DNA of 64,000 nt from contig JBAOIN010000016.1 in NCBI GenBank assembly GCA_037045455.1, forward strand, positions 434,001-498,000. Direction: 5' to 3'. The DNA is from JADKAV01 sp037045455. Its GTDB lineage: Bacteria; Actinomycetota; Actinomycetes; S36-B12; UBA10799. The position numbers and the translations under genes were made by a program. This document shows, piece after piece, positions 48,893 through 58,261 of the stretch; within the stretch, counting starts at the first letter, position 1; the number at the start of each line of letters is the position of its first letter. The notes under the pieces were generated by a model. It saw only the letters and a list, made by a program, of their open reading frames with translations. It was not told the DNA's origin and made no database searches.

Positions 48893-50410
48893 ATGTTCAA
48901 TTCCCTGTCCGACCGCCTGTCTGCCACGTTCAAGAACCTGCGCGGCAAGGGTCGGCTGTCCGAGGCGGACATCGACGAGACGGTGCGGGAGATCCGCAAG
49001 GCCCTGCTGGAGGCCGACGTCGCGCTGCCGGTCGTGCGCACGTTCACGGCCCGGGTCAAGGAGCGGGCGTTGTCCGCGGAGGTCTCGCAGAGCCTGAATC
49101 CGGCCCAGCAGGTCGTCAAGATCGTGCACGAGGAACTGGTCACGATCCTCGGCGGCGAGACCCGCACGCTGCGTCTGGCCAAGAAGCCGCCGACGGTGAT
49201 CATGCTGCTGGGTCTGCAGGGTGCCGGGAAGACGACGCTGGCCGGCAAGTTGGCCAAGTAGCTTGGCAGGACAGGGCCACACCCCGCTGCTGGTCGCCGC
49301 CGACCTCCAGCGCCCCAACGCCGTGAACCAGCTGCAGATCGTCGCCGAGCGGGCCGGCGTCGACTGCTACGCACCGCAAGCCGGGCAACGGCATTGGGGA
49401 CCCGGTGCAGGTGGCCAAGGATTCCCTGGACGAAGCCGGCCGCACCCTGCACGACCTGGTCCTGATCGACACCGCTGGCCGGCTGGCGATCGACGCCGAA
49501 CTGATGGGGCAGGCCGCCGCCATCCGTGATGCAGTGCAACCTGATGAGTTGCTGCTGGTGATCGACGCGATGATCGGTCAGGACGCCGTGCAGACGGCAG
49601 CGGCGTTCCAGGAGGGCGTGGGCATCGACGGCGTCGTGCTCACCAAGCTCGATGGCGACGCCCGCGGCGGTGCGGCGCTCAGCGTTCGGGAGGCGACCGG
49701 CGCCCCGATCATGTTCGCGTCCGTCGGCGAGAAGGTCGAGGACATCGAGGTCTTCCACCCCGACCGGATGGCCTCCCGGATCCTCGACATGGGCGACGTG
49801 CTCACCCTGATCGAGCAGGCCGAGCGCGCATTCGACGCCGACCAGGCCGCCCGGATGGCCGACAAGGTCGCCAAGGGGGACGCGTTCACCCTCGAGGAGT
49901 TCCTCGAGCAGATGCAGGCCATCAAGAAGATGGGCTCGCTGGGCAAGTTGCTCGGGCATGCTGCCCGGCATGGCCGAGGCCCGCAAACAGCTGGAGCAGG
50001 TCGACGACCGGGAGCTCGACCGGGTGGCCGCGATCATCCACTCGATGACCCCGCAGGAACGCCGGGACACCAAGATCCTCAATGGCTCCCGCCGCGCCCG
50101 AATCGCGCGTGGGGCCGGGGTTCAGGTCTCCGACGTCAACAACCTGGTCGACCGGTTCACCGAGGCCCAGAAGATGATGAAGCAGATGCGCGGCGGGGGC
50201 GGGATGCCGGGCATGCCCGGGATGCCGGGACTTCCGGGCGGATCCAAGAAGGCCAAGGGCAAGGCGAAGGGCAAGCCCAAGGCCGCGAAGGGCCGCAGCG
50301 GCAACCCGGCCAAGCGCGCAGCGCAGTCCTCCGGTGCCCCGACGCAGCCCCAGCCGTTCACCGCCGACGACCTGCCCGACGAGTTCAGCAAGCTTCTCGG
50401 CGGGAAGTAG
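48893..50410 (+). CDS. ffh: Signal recognition particle protein Ffh (three frameshifts)
   Basis: About 505 residues. N domain MFNSLSDRLSATFKNLRGKG, G domain P-loop LQGAGKTTLAGKLA, then in other frames LLVAADLQRPNAVNQL, IDTAGRLAID, TKLDGDARGGAALS, and M domain KMGSLGKLLG, LNGSRRARIARGAGVQVSDVN with a Met/Gly tail. Breaks near 49258, 49385 and 49962. Essential for targeting membrane proteins, so the breaks must be sequence errors. Confidence 0.93.
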
Positions 50411-50415
50411 CCTTC

Positions 50416-50517
50416 GCGTTCGAAACCTGGCCGGGACAGCGTCGACACGCCGCTGTCTGTGGCCTACGCGCGGCGTGTCGTCGCGGATGACGTCGGATTT
50501 GGCCCAGTTTCGAACGC
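50416..50517. repeat. Nested inverted repeat between ffh and rpsP (family E-like)
   Basis: Outer arms GCGTTCGAAACCTGGCC (50416-50432) and GGCCCAGTTTCGAACGC (50501-50517); inner arms GCGTCGACACGCCGC (50439-50453) and GCGGCGTGTCGTCGC (50470-50484). The outer arm resembles the unit at 6991. Six bases after the ffh stop, so a terminator role is plausible. Confidence 0.75.
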
Positions 50518-50671
50518 TAGGACCCGTTGGCCGGCCTCCTGTGAACCGTCTGGCACACTGGAAGACAGATCTCCGCCCTCTCACCGGGGATCGCCGACGT
50601 TCCACGCCGGCTGCCGGAGTGCCCCACACCCCAGCGGCGGGCGCGACCGACTAACAGGAGAAACACCCCCA

Positions 50672-51220
50672 GTGGCAGTCAAAATCAAGTTGAAGCGGCT
50701 CGGCAAGATCCGCAACCCCCAGTACCGCGTGGTCGTGGCCGATGCGCGCAACAAGCGCGACGGCCGGGCGATCGAGGAGATCGGCCTGTACCACCCCAAA
50801 GAGGAGCCGTCGCTGATCGCGCTGGACTCCGAGCGGGTGCAGTACTGGCTGGGCGTGGGCGCGCAGCCGACTGACGCCGTGCTGGCCCTGCTCAAGGTCA
50901 CGGGTGACTGGCAGAAGTTCAAGGGTCTCGACGGTGCCGAGGGCACTCTGAAGACTCGCGAGGAGAAGGCCGACCGCAAGGCTGTTTTCGCCGCCGCTGC
51001 TGCCGAGGCCGCTGGTCTCAAGGAAGCGGAGGCCACGACGCCGAAGCCCAAGAAGGCCAAGCAGACACCGGCGGCGGAAGTTCCGCAGACCACCGAGCCG
51101 GTCGACGAGCCGACTGCTGTGGCGACCGATGAGGCGCCGGCCACGGCCAGCGCGAACCAGGCCGCCGAGAATGCCGAGCCGACCGCGGAACAGACCGCGG
51201 CGCCGCAGACCGATGGCTAA
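50672..51220 (+). CDS. rpsP: Ribosomal protein bS16 with long C-terminal tail
   Basis: 182 residues from GTG 50672. The first ~85 are S16 (MAVKIKLKRLGKIRNPQYR, RAIEEIGLYHPKEEP, WLGVGAQPTDAVLALL). The remaining ~95 are an Ala/Glu/Thr/Lys-rich tail, about double the usual S16 length; tails of this kind occur in actinobacteria. A possible -10 CACACT lies near 50550. Overlaps the KH gene. Confidence 0.95.
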   Translation: MAVKIKLKRLGKIRNPQYRVVVADARNKRDGRAIEEIGLYHPKEEPSLIALDSERVQYWLGVGAQPTDAVLALLKVTGDWQKFKGLDGAEGTLKTREEKADRKAVFAAAAAEAAGLKEAEATTPKPKKAKQTPAAEVPQTTEPVDEPTAVATDEAPATASANQAAENAEPTAEQTAAPQTDG

Positions 51221-51464
51221 GAACCTCGGTGAGGCGCTCGAACACCTCGTGTCGGGCATCGTCGACCACCCCGACGAGGTAGCCGTCCGCGAGAACCAGA
51301 GCCGCGGGCGCGGGATCCTGCTCAAGGTCACTGTCCACCCCGACGACCTCGGCCGGGTGATCGGCCGGGCCGGCCGCACGGCCAAGTCGCTGCGCACCGT
51401 CATCGGCGCACTCGCCGGCGGACGCAACGTCCGGGTCGACTTCGTGGATGTGGACGGCCGCTGA
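51213..51464 (+). CDS. KH-domain RNA-binding protein
   Basis: 83 residues: MAKNLGEALEHLVSGIVDHP, then the KH motif VIGRAGRTAKSLRTVIGA. Stand-alone KH protein (KhpA type) between rpsP and rimM, the conserved place. Binds RNA, likely in ribosome assembly or sRNA control. Confidence 0.93.
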   Translation: MAKNLGEALEHLVSGIVDHPDEVAVRENQSRGRGILLKVTVHPDDLGRVIGRAGRTAKSLRTVIGALAGGRNVRVDFVDVDGR

Positions 51465-51946
51465 AGGTCGCGATCGGCCGGATCGGCAAGCCGCATGGTG
51501 TACGCGGCTGGGTCAGCATCACCGCGACGACCGACGAGCCTGAGCGCAGGTTCGCGGTCGGACAGCGCGTGCTGCTCGATGATCAGTTGCTCACCGTGCG
51601 CGAGGTTCGGTTCGCCCCGCGGCTGACCGTGCTGCTCGATGGGTGCGCCGACCGGGATGGGGCCGAGGCCCTGCGCGGTCGCTGGTTGTACGTGGAGGCC
51701 GATGAGTCGGACGACCCCGACGCCTACTACGACCACCAGCTGGAGGGGCTCGCCGTTGTGCTGGACGAACAGGTCATCGGCTCTGTCGTAGAAGTGCTGC
51801 ACCTTCCCGGCCAGGATGTGCTGGCGGTCGATGTAGATGGCCGGCAGGTGTTGGTCCCGTTCGTCGAGCAGATCGTTCCGGTCGTGGATCTGGCTGGCCA
51901 GCGCATCGAGGTGCGTCGGGTCGAGGGGTTGTTCGATGCGGATTGA
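51461..51946 (+). CDS. rimM: Ribosome maturation factor RimM (apparent CTG start)
   Basis: 162 codons, PRC-barrel protein: KVAIGRIGKPHGVRGWVSI at the N-terminus and VLHLPGQDVLAVDVDGRQVLVPFVEQIVPVVDL later. No ATG, GTG or TTG occurs in frame before the conserved PHGVRG. The only start-like codon is CTG at 51461, overlapping the upstream stop as CTGA. Either CTG is used or the base is a read error for ATG/GTG. Helps 30S assembly with S19. Confidence 0.9.
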   Translation: MKVAIGRIGKPHGVRGWVSITATTDEPERRFAVGQRVLLDDQLLTVREVRFAPRLTVLLDGCADRDGAEALRGRWLYVEADESDDPDAYYDHQLEGLAVVLDEQVIGSVVEVLHLPGQDVLAVDVDGRQVLVPFVEQIVPVVDLAGQRIEVRRVEGLFDAD

Positions 51947-52616
51947 CGTCGTCACCATCTTTCCCGAGTACCTGGCGCCGTTACGGCTGTCGTTGCTCGG
52001 CAAGGCCGTGGAGCGCGGTGACCTCACGCTGGGCATCCACGACTTGCGCGACCACGCTCACGACCGACACCGCACCGTGGATGACACCCCTTACGGCGGA
52101 GGGCCCGGGATGGTCATGAGTCCGCAGCCCTGGGGCGAGGCACTGGACGACGTTCTGACCGAGCACAGCCAGTTGGTCATCCCCACTCCATCCGGGCGCC
52201 CGTTCACGCAGCGGACTGCTGAACAGTGGGTCCAGCTGCCGCACCTGGTCTTCGCCTGTGGCCGCTACGAGGGCATCGATGCCCGCGTCGCTCAGCACTA
52301 CCGCGACCGGCTTCCCGTCCACGAGGTCAGCGTTGGCGACTACGTCCTGGCCGGGGGCGAGGCCGCCGTACTCGTGATGTGCGAGGCAGTCGGGCGGCTG
52401 CTGCCCGGGGTGCTGGGCAACCCGGAGTCGGCAATCGACGATTCCCACAGCCGCCCTGACGAGTTATTGGAGGGCCCGGTCTACACCCGGCCCCCGCAGT
52501 GGCGCGGCTTGAGCGTGCCCGAGATCCTGCTGTCCGGCGACCACGGCCGGATTGCGCAATGGCGGGCCGAGCAGGCCCGGGAGCGCACCGCGCAGTTCCG
52601 GCCCGCGGATGGATAG
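51936..52616 (+). CDS. trmD: tRNA (guanine-37-N1) methyltransferase
   Basis: 226 residues from ATG 51936, overlapping rimM by 11 bases. SPOUT knot: MRIDVVTIFPEYL, DDTPYGGGPGMVM, FACGRYEGIDARV, SVGDYVLAGGEAAVLVM, and SGDHGRIAQWR. Prevents +1 frameshifting by methylating G37. Confidence 0.96.
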   Translation: MRIDVVTIFPEYLAPLRLSLLGKAVERGDLTLGIHDLRDHAHDRHRTVDDTPYGGGPGMVMSPQPWGEALDDVLTEHSQLVIPTPSGRPFTQRTAEQWVQLPHLVFACGRYEGIDARVAQHYRDRLPVHEVSVGDYVLAGGEAAVLVMCEAVGRLLPGVLGNPESAIDDSHSRPDELLEGPVYTRPPQWRGLSVPEILLSGDHGRIAQWRAEQARERTAQFRPADG

Positions 52617-52619
52617 GGC

Positions 52620-52776
52620 GCTTAAGCCACGTAGTGACCGGATTCGCACCCAGCCCGCCGCGGGCACGAGCGAAGCGTGGCTGAGTGTGTGGGATGCAAG
52701 GCCCGTAGCGCCAGACGTGGGCATTGCGCGCTCAGGCACGTTGCGCCCGGGCCATGGGTAATCACTGGTTCCCTAA
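52620..52776 (+). repeat. Long intergenic repeat, family H copy 2
   Basis: Contains CGAAGCGTGGCTGAG, GTGGGATGCAAG, GCTCAGGCACGTTGC, GGGTAATCACTGGTTCCCTAA. These align in order with the reverse strand of 53967-54130 and the end of 36257-36365. Lies between trmD and rplS. A possible rplS -10 CACACT follows near 52798. Confidence 0.7.
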
Positions 52777-52824
52777 ATCACCCGAAACGCCCTATGGCAC
52801 ACTGGTAAGGATTCGCACGCCACC

Positions 52825-52898
52825 CGCCACAGGGGGACACGCGCGCGAGATCGGGCACTGAATTCACCCATCCCACCACCAGCGTTCGGCCTGTGGCG
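52825..52898 (+). promoter_or_regulatory. Possible structured leader of rplS
   Basis: CGCCACAGG (52825-52833) pairs perfectly with CCTGTGGCG (52890-52898), closing a 56-base region just before the rplS ribosome binding site GAGGAG. Consistent with autogenous control by L19; no specific match to a known leader is claimed. Confidence 0.4.
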
Positions 52899-52914
52899 AA
52901 TGCGAGGAGTCATC

Positions 52915-53271
52915 ATGCACACCCTGGACACCGTCGACGCAGCGGCGCTGCGTTCCGACATTCCCGCCTTCCGCCCCGGCGACACCGTCAAAGTCCACGT
53001 GAATGTGGTCGAGGGCGAACGCCGCCGCGTGCAGATCTTCCAGGGCGTGGTCATCCGTCGTCAGGGTGGCGGCGTGCGTGAATCCTTCACCGTCCGCAAG
53101 GTCAGCTTCGGCGTCGGCGTCGAGCGGACCTTCCCCGTGCACAGCCCGGTCATCGACCACATCGAGGTCGTCACCCGCGGCGACGTGCGCCGGGCCAAGC
53201 TGTACTACCTGCGCGAGCTGCGGGGCAAGAAGGCCAAGATTCGCGAGAAGCGCGACACCACCTCCGCGTGA
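52915..53271 (+). CDS. rplS: Ribosomal protein bL19
   Basis: 118 residues from ATG 52915: DIPAFRPGDTVKVHVNVVEG, FQGVVIRRQGGGVRESFTVRK, GVGVERTFPVHSP, KLYYLRELRGKKAKI. Sits at the 30S-50S interface. GTGA overlap with lepB. Confidence 0.97.
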   Translation: MHTLDTVDAAALRSDIPAFRPGDTVKVHVNVVEGERRRVQIFQGVVIRRQGGGVRESFTVRKVSFGVGVERTFPVHSPVIDHIEVVTRGDVRRAKLYYLRELRGKKAKIREKRDTTSA

Positions 53272-53969
53272 CCGCGCAACAAACCACCTCGGCCGGCGGC
53301 GCCGTGTGGCGGTTCGTCAAGGAGATCGTGATCATCCTTGTCGTCGCCCTCGGCCTGTCGTTCCTCGTGCGCACCTTCATCGTCCAGGCCTTCTATGTGC
53401 CGAGCCAGTCGATGGAGAACACGCTCATGCCCAACGACCGGATCCTCGCCTCGAAACTGAACACCAGGTTCGGCGGGGTCAAACGCGGTGAGATCGTCGT
53501 CTTTCGCGATCCGGGGGACTGGTTGGACGAGGTGCAGAAGCAGTCGCCGGGCGGTATCGCGGGCGCCCTGGAGTGGGTCGGTTTGCTGCCCAGCAACACC
53601 GGCGACGACCTGGTCAAGCGGGTCATCGGCATCGAGGGCGACCACGTGCGCTGCTGCTCCACCGACGGTCGCATCGTGCTCAACGGTGTGCCCTTGGACG
53701 AGCCCTACCTGAAGCCGGGCAGCACCAACGACGACGTCCGGTTCGACGTGACTGTGCCGCAGGGCCGGATTTTCGTGATGGGGGACAACCGCAACCAGTC
53801 GGCCGACTCCCGCTATCACCTCAACGACAATCAGGGCACAGTGCCGGCCGGCAACGTGGTGGGCAGGGTCGTGCTCACGGTGTGGCCGTTCTCGGCGTTC
53901 GGCACACATCCCATCCCGCAGGTCCCCTTCGACGATCCCAGGATCGACCAGCAGGAGACGCAGAACTAA
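53268..53969 (+). CDS. lepB: Signal peptidase I
   Basis: 233 residues, one N-terminal membrane helix (EIVIILVVALGLSFLVRTFI). Catalytic Ser in YVPSQSMENTL, Lys in VKRVIGIEGD, then GDNRNQSADSRYH. Cleaves signal peptides outside the membrane, for example of the subtilase at 1-1172. Confidence 0.95.
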   Translation: MTAQQTTSAGGAVWRFVKEIVIILVVALGLSFLVRTFIVQAFYVPSQSMENTLMPNDRILASKLNTRFGGVKRGEIVVFRDPGDWLDEVQKQSPGGIAGALEWVGLLPSNTGDDLVKRVIGIEGDHVRCCSTDGRIVLNGVPLDEPYLKPGSTNDDVRFDVTVPQGRIFVMGDNRNQSADSRYHLNDNQGTVPAGNVVGRVVLTVWPFSAFGTHPIPQVPFDDPRIDQQETQN

Positions 53970-54130
53970 GGGACCACTGATTAATCATGTCCCGGCTGCA
54001 ACGTGCCTGGGGGCGTAATCTGCTTCACCCCACACCTAGCGCCGTAGCGCTGCTATGACCGACGATGTGCGGCTTGCATCTCACCCGCTCAGCCACGTTC
54101 CGCTCGAAACAGCATTAACCAGTGGTCCCC
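53967..54130 (-). repeat. Long intergenic repeat, family H copy 3
   Basis: Starts within the lepB stop (TAAGGGACCACTGATTAATC) and ends ACAGCATTAACCAGTGGTCC. The two ends are inverted copies of each other (GGGACCACTGATTAAT / ATTAACCAGTGGTCCC), as are GCAACGTGCCTGGG and GCTCAGCCACGTTCC. Reverse orientation to the copy at 36257. Confidence 0.8.
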
Positions 54131-54193
54131 AGCTCTGCTGCAACGCGGCGGTTCGCGCATGGGCCTTGTCCGACCTGCCTTTAGGGTGGGGCT

Positions 54194-54850
54194 GTGATTG
54201 GTCCTGCCTGCATTCCCGCCCCCCGCAAGGGAGCAGGACCGTACGCCTTCGACAACGCGGTGCGGCGCGCGGGCTTCGCGATGGTCGCCGGTCTGGACGA
54301 AGCCGGACGTGGCGCGTGCGCCGGACCCTTGTACGCCGCTGCGGTGATCCTTGCGCCACAGACCCGGATCGCCGAACTCGCCGATTCCAAACTCCTGACA
54401 CCCAAGGCGCGGGACCGGGTGGAACAGCGCGTCAAGCGCCTGGCCATGGCCTGGGCGGTGGCCAGCATCGACGTGGCCGAACTCGACGCGGTCGGCCTGC
54501 ACCGCGCCAATCTGCTGGCGTTCCGACGAGCCTGGCTGCGACTGCCACTGATCCCGGACTACGCCCTGTGCGACGGCTTCGTCCCCGGCGGGCTGTGCCG
54601 GCCCGAGCTCGCGGTCTGGAAGGGCGACCAGGTCTCGGCCACAATCGCCGCCGCCAGCGTCCTGGCCAAAACTGCGCGGGACCGGCACATGGATCTGCTG
54701 GACGCGCAGTACCCCGAGTACGGGTTCGCCGAGCACAAGGGCTACACGACGCCGGCTCACCGCGACGCCTTGCACGAGCATGGCCCCAGTCCGGTTCATC
54801 GGTTCCGGTTCATCACTGTCCGCCGAGCGCTTCGGGAGGGAGCCGCATGA
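54194..54850 (+). CDS. rnhB: Ribonuclease HII
   Basis: 218 residues from GTG 54194. VAGLDEAGRGACAGPLYAAAV, ADSKLLTPKARDRVEQ, KGDQVSATIAAASVLAKTARD, and GFAEHKGYTTPAH carry the acidic metal ligands. Removes ribonucleotides from DNA. TAGGGT lies six bases before the GTG and there is no Shine-Dalgarno, so the mRNA is probably leaderless. ATGA overlap with the next gene. Confidence 0.95.
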   Translation: MIGPACIPAPRKGAGPYAFDNAVRRAGFAMVAGLDEAGRGACAGPLYAAAVILAPQTRIAELADSKLLTPKARDRVEQRVKRLAMAWAVASIDVAELDAVGLHRANLLAFRRAWLRLPLIPDYALCDGFVPGGLCRPELAVWKGDQVSATIAAASVLAKTARDRHMDLLDAQYPEYGFAEHKGYTTPAHRDALHEHGPSPVHRFRFITVRRALREGAA

Positions 54851-55152
54851 GCATCGACGACCTGCAGCGGTACGAAAGTGAGGTCGAGCTCGACCTCTAT
54901 CGGCAATACCGCGAGGTGGTGGGCATGTTCCGCCATGTGGTCGAGACCGAGCGGCGCTTTTACCTTGCCAACGACGTCGACATCCAGGTCCGTACGACCG
55001 AGGGCGGCGAAGTGTTCTTCGAGGTCTACCTGCGCGACGTCTGGGTGTGGGACATGTACCGGCAGGGCCGTTTCGCCCGCTCGGTGCGGATCCTGACGTT
55101 CAAGGACGTCAACGTGGAGGACCTGCCCGCTGGGGAGGGCTCGGGGGCCTGA
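54847..55152 (+). CDS. DUF2469 protein
   Basis: 101 residues: MSIDDLQRYESEVELDLYRQYREVV... Small acidic actinobacterial protein regularly coupled to rnhB. Function unknown. In many actinobacteria yraN and a comM-type Mg-chelatase gene follow; here dprA follows directly. Confidence 0.92.
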   Translation: MSIDDLQRYESEVELDLYRQYREVVGMFRHVVETERRFYLANDVDIQVRTTEGGEVFFEVYLRDVWVWDMYRQGRFARSVRILTFKDVNVEDLPAGEGSGA

Positions 55153-55209
55153 TCCACAGATCGCCGCTAAATGGGGATCCGTCGTCGGAGCCACAGCCAC
55201 GATCGGCCC

Positions 55210-56013
55210 ATGGATGCCAACGCCCTGGTCGTACTGAGCGCCGCCGGCCGTGACAGCACCGCCCTGAGTGATCCGGCCGGCCAGGCTGCCGCCCTCGTCG
55301 GGGACCATGTGGACGCGGTGGCTGCCTCCCTGGTGGAACCGTGGCTGGCAGGCGGCGGGAACATCCTGTTCCCCGGGGATCCAGGCTGGCCGACTGGACT
55401 AGCGGCGTTGGGCCCGGCGGCTCCGCTGATGTTGTGGCTGCGCGGTTCCTTGCCCACCCAGCCCGCTGACGGTGTCGCCATCGTCGGTTCCCGAGCATGT
55501 ACGCCCTACGGCCGCCAGGCCGCTGCCGATCTGGCTGCGACCGCTGTCGATGTGCAGCGCTGGGTGGTCTCCGGCGGCGCGAAGGGGATCGACGCGGCGG
55601 CCCACGAAGGTGCTCTGGCAGCAGGAGGTCGGACGGTGCTTGTGGCCGCCGGCGGGGCAGGGCGCATCTACCCGGCCAGTCATCGGGAGCTGTACATCAA
55701 CGCAGCCAGGACCGGTGCGGTGGTGTGGGAGTTCCCGGCGACCGCCCCTTTGCGCCAAGCCGGCTTCCTGACCCGCAACCGCTTGATCGCCGCGATGTGC
55801 GCAACGACCGTGGTCGCCGAAGCGCGGGAGCGATCAGGGGCCCTGAATACCGCGCGCACGGCTGCCGACCTGGGCCGTCTTGTGCTGGCTCTGCCCGGCC
55901 CTGTGACCAGTGCCGCCTCGGGCGGCTGTCATCGGGCGATTGCCGACGGTTGGGGGCAGATCGTGCTGGGGACCGACGACCTCCGGGCCTTGCTGGCCAC
56001 AGTGCCCGCGTGA
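55210..56013 (+). CDS. dprA: DNA-processing protein DprA, short form
   Basis: 267 residues from ATG 55210 (MDANALVVLSAAGRD). That ATG lies six bases after CACGAT, fitting a leaderless start; ATG 55171 would add residues unlike the family. Rossmann core: GDPGWPTGLAALGPAAPLML, VAIVGSRACTPYG, VVSGGAKGIDAAAHEGAL, GRIYPASHRELY, FLTRNRLIAAMC, LALPGPVTSAASGG. It lacks the N-terminal SAM and C-terminal winged-helix domains of longer forms. Loads RecA on incoming single strands. Confidence 0.92.
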   Translation: MDANALVVLSAAGRDSTALSDPAGQAAALVGDHVDAVAASLVEPWLAGGGNILFPGDPGWPTGLAALGPAAPLMLWLRGSLPTQPADGVAIVGSRACTPYGRQAAADLAATAVDVQRWVVSGGAKGIDAAAHEGALAAGGRTVLVAAGGAGRIYPASHRELYINAARTGAVVWEFPATAPLRQAGFLTRNRLIAAMCATTVVAEARERSGALNTARTAADLGRLVLALPGPVTSAASGGCHRAIADGWGQIVLGTDDLRALLATVPA

Positions 56014-56064
56014 GCAACCGCATGCCGGTTTGACTCCGGCGGTACTGCTCGGCAGGCTGAACGG

Positions 56065-56951
56065 GTGGGCGGCGCTGGGTCGTGTGTGCGGGTCGGCGAC
56101 GCCGACGTGCCCGCTTTCCAGGCCTACATGCGCGCGGAGCGTGGGTTCTCGCCTCACACGGTCGACGCCTACTCCCGCGATGTGCGCGATCTGCTGGCCT
56201 ATCTCGAGGACGCGCCGTTGACCACGGAGGCCATTCGGGGCTGGCTGGCGCAGGCTCGCACTCGCGGTGCGGGATCCCCGACCGTCGCCCGGCGGATCGC
56301 CGGCATCCGCTGTTTCGCGCACTGGGCCGTGCGGCAGGGTTTGCTCGACAGCGATCCCACGCTGCGCCTGCAGACCCCCCGCGTGCATGCCGACCTGCCC
56401 GCCGTGGCCGACAGCGAACGCCTCAACAAGGCCCTGGATGCGATCAGCGCGACAGCTGACGATGCGATGGGGTTGCGGGACCTGGTGCTGATGGAATTGC
56501 TCTACGGCAGCGGCCTGCGGGTCAGCGAGGCCTGCGCTCTGAACACCACCGACCTGGATCTGAGCCGGCGGACCGTCCGGGTCATGGGCAAAGGTGCCAA
56601 GCAGCGGGTGGTTCCGCTGACGCCGTCCTGTGTGACCGCGGTGGAGCGGTGGCTGCTGGTGAAGCCTGCTGGCGACGCACTGCTGAGTGGGAGCACGGGG
56701 CCGCCGACTTGGACGTGCGGGTGGCCCGCCGAGTAGTACACGCCACCACTCGGGCGTTCCCAGATCTTCCGGACCTGGCTCCGCACGGGCTGCGGCACAG
56801 CATGGCCAGCCACGTGCTGGAAGGTGGCGCGGATCTGCGCTACGTGCAGCAGCTCTTGGGCCACGCGAGCCTGTCGAGTACGCAGATCTACACCCATGTG
56901 TCCGCAGAGCGGCTGCGGACGGTCTACGAAAGGGCGCATCCCCGTGCCTGA
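56065..56951 (+). CDS. xerC: Tyrosine recombinase XerC (one frameshift)
   Basis: About 295 residues. SAM-like core-binding domain (YMRAERGFSPHTVDAYSRDV), catalytic Arg in SGLRVSEACAL, Lys in GKGAKQRVVPL; after a break near 56690 the C-terminus HGLRHSMASHVLEGGADLRYVQQLLGH and TQIYTHVS with catalytic Tyr. Resolves chromosome dimers. GTG 56065 is supported by TTGACT, 17 bases, CAGGCT, six bases, GTG: the clearest leaderless promoter in the window. Overlaps whiG by 8 bases. Confidence 0.93.
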
Positions 56952-57768
56952 GCCGAACGTGCTCGTCGATGAGGCGGCCGTTGCCGCGGAGGAGGCCCGC
57001 GCCAACGCCGCGGATCTGGCACGGCTGTGGCAGGAGTACAAGCAGAGCGGCGACCGTCGAAGACGCGATCAACTCATCCTGCATTACGCGCCGTTGGTGA
57101 AGTACGTCGCCGGCCGGGTGCGCTCCGGGCTGCCCAACAACGTCGAATCCGCTGACCTGGTGTCCTACGGCATGTTCGGCCTGATCGATGCGATCGACAA
57201 GTTCGACATCGAGCGGCAGATCAAGTTCGAGACGTACGCCATCAACCGCATCCGGGGCGCGATCATCGACGAACTGCGGTCGTTGGACTGGGTGCCCCGC
57301 TCGGTGCGTTCGAAGGCCCGGGATCTGGAACGGGCTCACGTCGAACTGGAAGTGGAACTTCGGCGCTCACCGTCGGAAAGCGAACTGGCCGACCGCATGG
57401 GCATCACCCGGGCGGAGCTGGCCAAGTTGATGAGCCAGGTCTCGTTCACCAATGTCATGGCACTCGACGACATCACGCATTCCGGGTCCGATCGGGGCGA
57501 CAAGATGACCCTCGGTGATCTGCTCGAGGACCCGCGGGCGCCTGATCCCGAGTCCGAGTACGAGACCGAGGAGATGAAGGTCCTGCTCGCCGAGCAGATC
57601 GCGGGATTGCCCGAGCGGGAGAAGGTCGTGCTGACGTTGTACTACTACGAGCGGCTGACCCTGGCTGAAATTGGTTCGGTACTCGGGGTCACGGAGAGCC
57701 GGGTGAGTCAGATCCACAGCAAGGCGTTGCTCGGGCTACGGGGCCGTCTGCAGGCGATCGGGCTCTAG
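56944..57768 (+). CDS. whiG: WhiG/FliA-type RNA polymerase sigma factor
   Basis: 274 residues from GTG 56944. Regions 2 (LVKYVAGRVRSGLPNNVESADLVSYGMFGLIDAIDKFD), 3 (RSPSESELADRMGI) and 4 (LPEREKVVLTLYYYERLTLAEIGSVLGVTESRVSQIHSKAL) of sigma-28. No flagellar genes are near and the place between xerC/dprA and rpsB is that of streptomycete whiG, a sporulation sigma factor. In this organism it may control differentiation or motility; not decided by sequence. Convergent with the M23 gene, stops sharing CTAG. Confidence 0.9.
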   Translation: MPEPNVLVDEAAVAAEEARANAADLARLWQEYKQSGDRRRRDQLILHYAPLVKYVAGRVRSGLPNNVESADLVSYGMFGLIDAIDKFDIERQIKFETYAINRIRGAIIDELRSLDWVPRSVRSKARDLERAHVELEVELRRSPSESELADRMGITRAELAKLMSQVSFTNVMALDDITHSGSDRGDKMTLGDLLEDPRAPDPESEYETEEMKVLLAEQIAGLPEREKVVLTLYYYERLTLAEIGSVLGVTESRVSQIHSKALLGLRGRLQAIGL

Positions 57769-58177
57769 CGCGGCGGCTTCAGAACCGGGGCTTGCCCGAC
57801 GGCAGGAAACGACATCGGGTCGAGGTAGACGCCGTCCTGACTTCGCGCCGAGGTGGATGCAACGGGCCGAACAGTGACCACCCGGTGGCTACCGTGCCGA
57901 TCTGCTGGCCGGCGGCCACGCGACTGCCCACCGGGACCGCAGCGGAGACCGGTTCGTAGGTGAAGCGGACGCCGTTGCTGCGCAGGACCACTACCGGACG
58001 GTCGGCGAGTCGTTCGGCAAAGACCACGGTGCCAGCACGGATGGCTCGTACCGGCTGCCCGGCCCCGGCCCGCAGATCGACGCCCCGATGGGCGGGCATC
58101 CACGCTTCGGGAGCGGGGGTGAATGCACGCAGGACGACGAGGGGGATGACTGGCGGGGCGGGGACGGGCAGCGGCAC
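57765..58177 (-). CDS. M23 family peptidase (two frameshifts, start uncertain)
   Basis: At least 137 residues. Zinc motif AHRGVDLRAGAGQPVRAIRAG (HxxxD), VVVLRSNGVRFTYEPV, GSRVAAGQQIGTVATG, then in two other frames GHCSARCIHLGA and DGVYLDPMSF; breaks near 57870 and 57845. Lysostaphin-type endopeptidase of the actinobacterial kind encoded before rpsB. The nearest start is GTG 58177, but the frame is open further upstream and a signal peptide is expected, so the 5' end is unsure. Confidence 0.75.
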
Positions 58178-58261
58178 GAGTTCATGCCACCGCGAATCGG
58201 TGGGGCGGTGTAACCCCTCGGCGGGAATCTGGGGAAAGCTGCCGTGTCTGCAGTGAACCAG

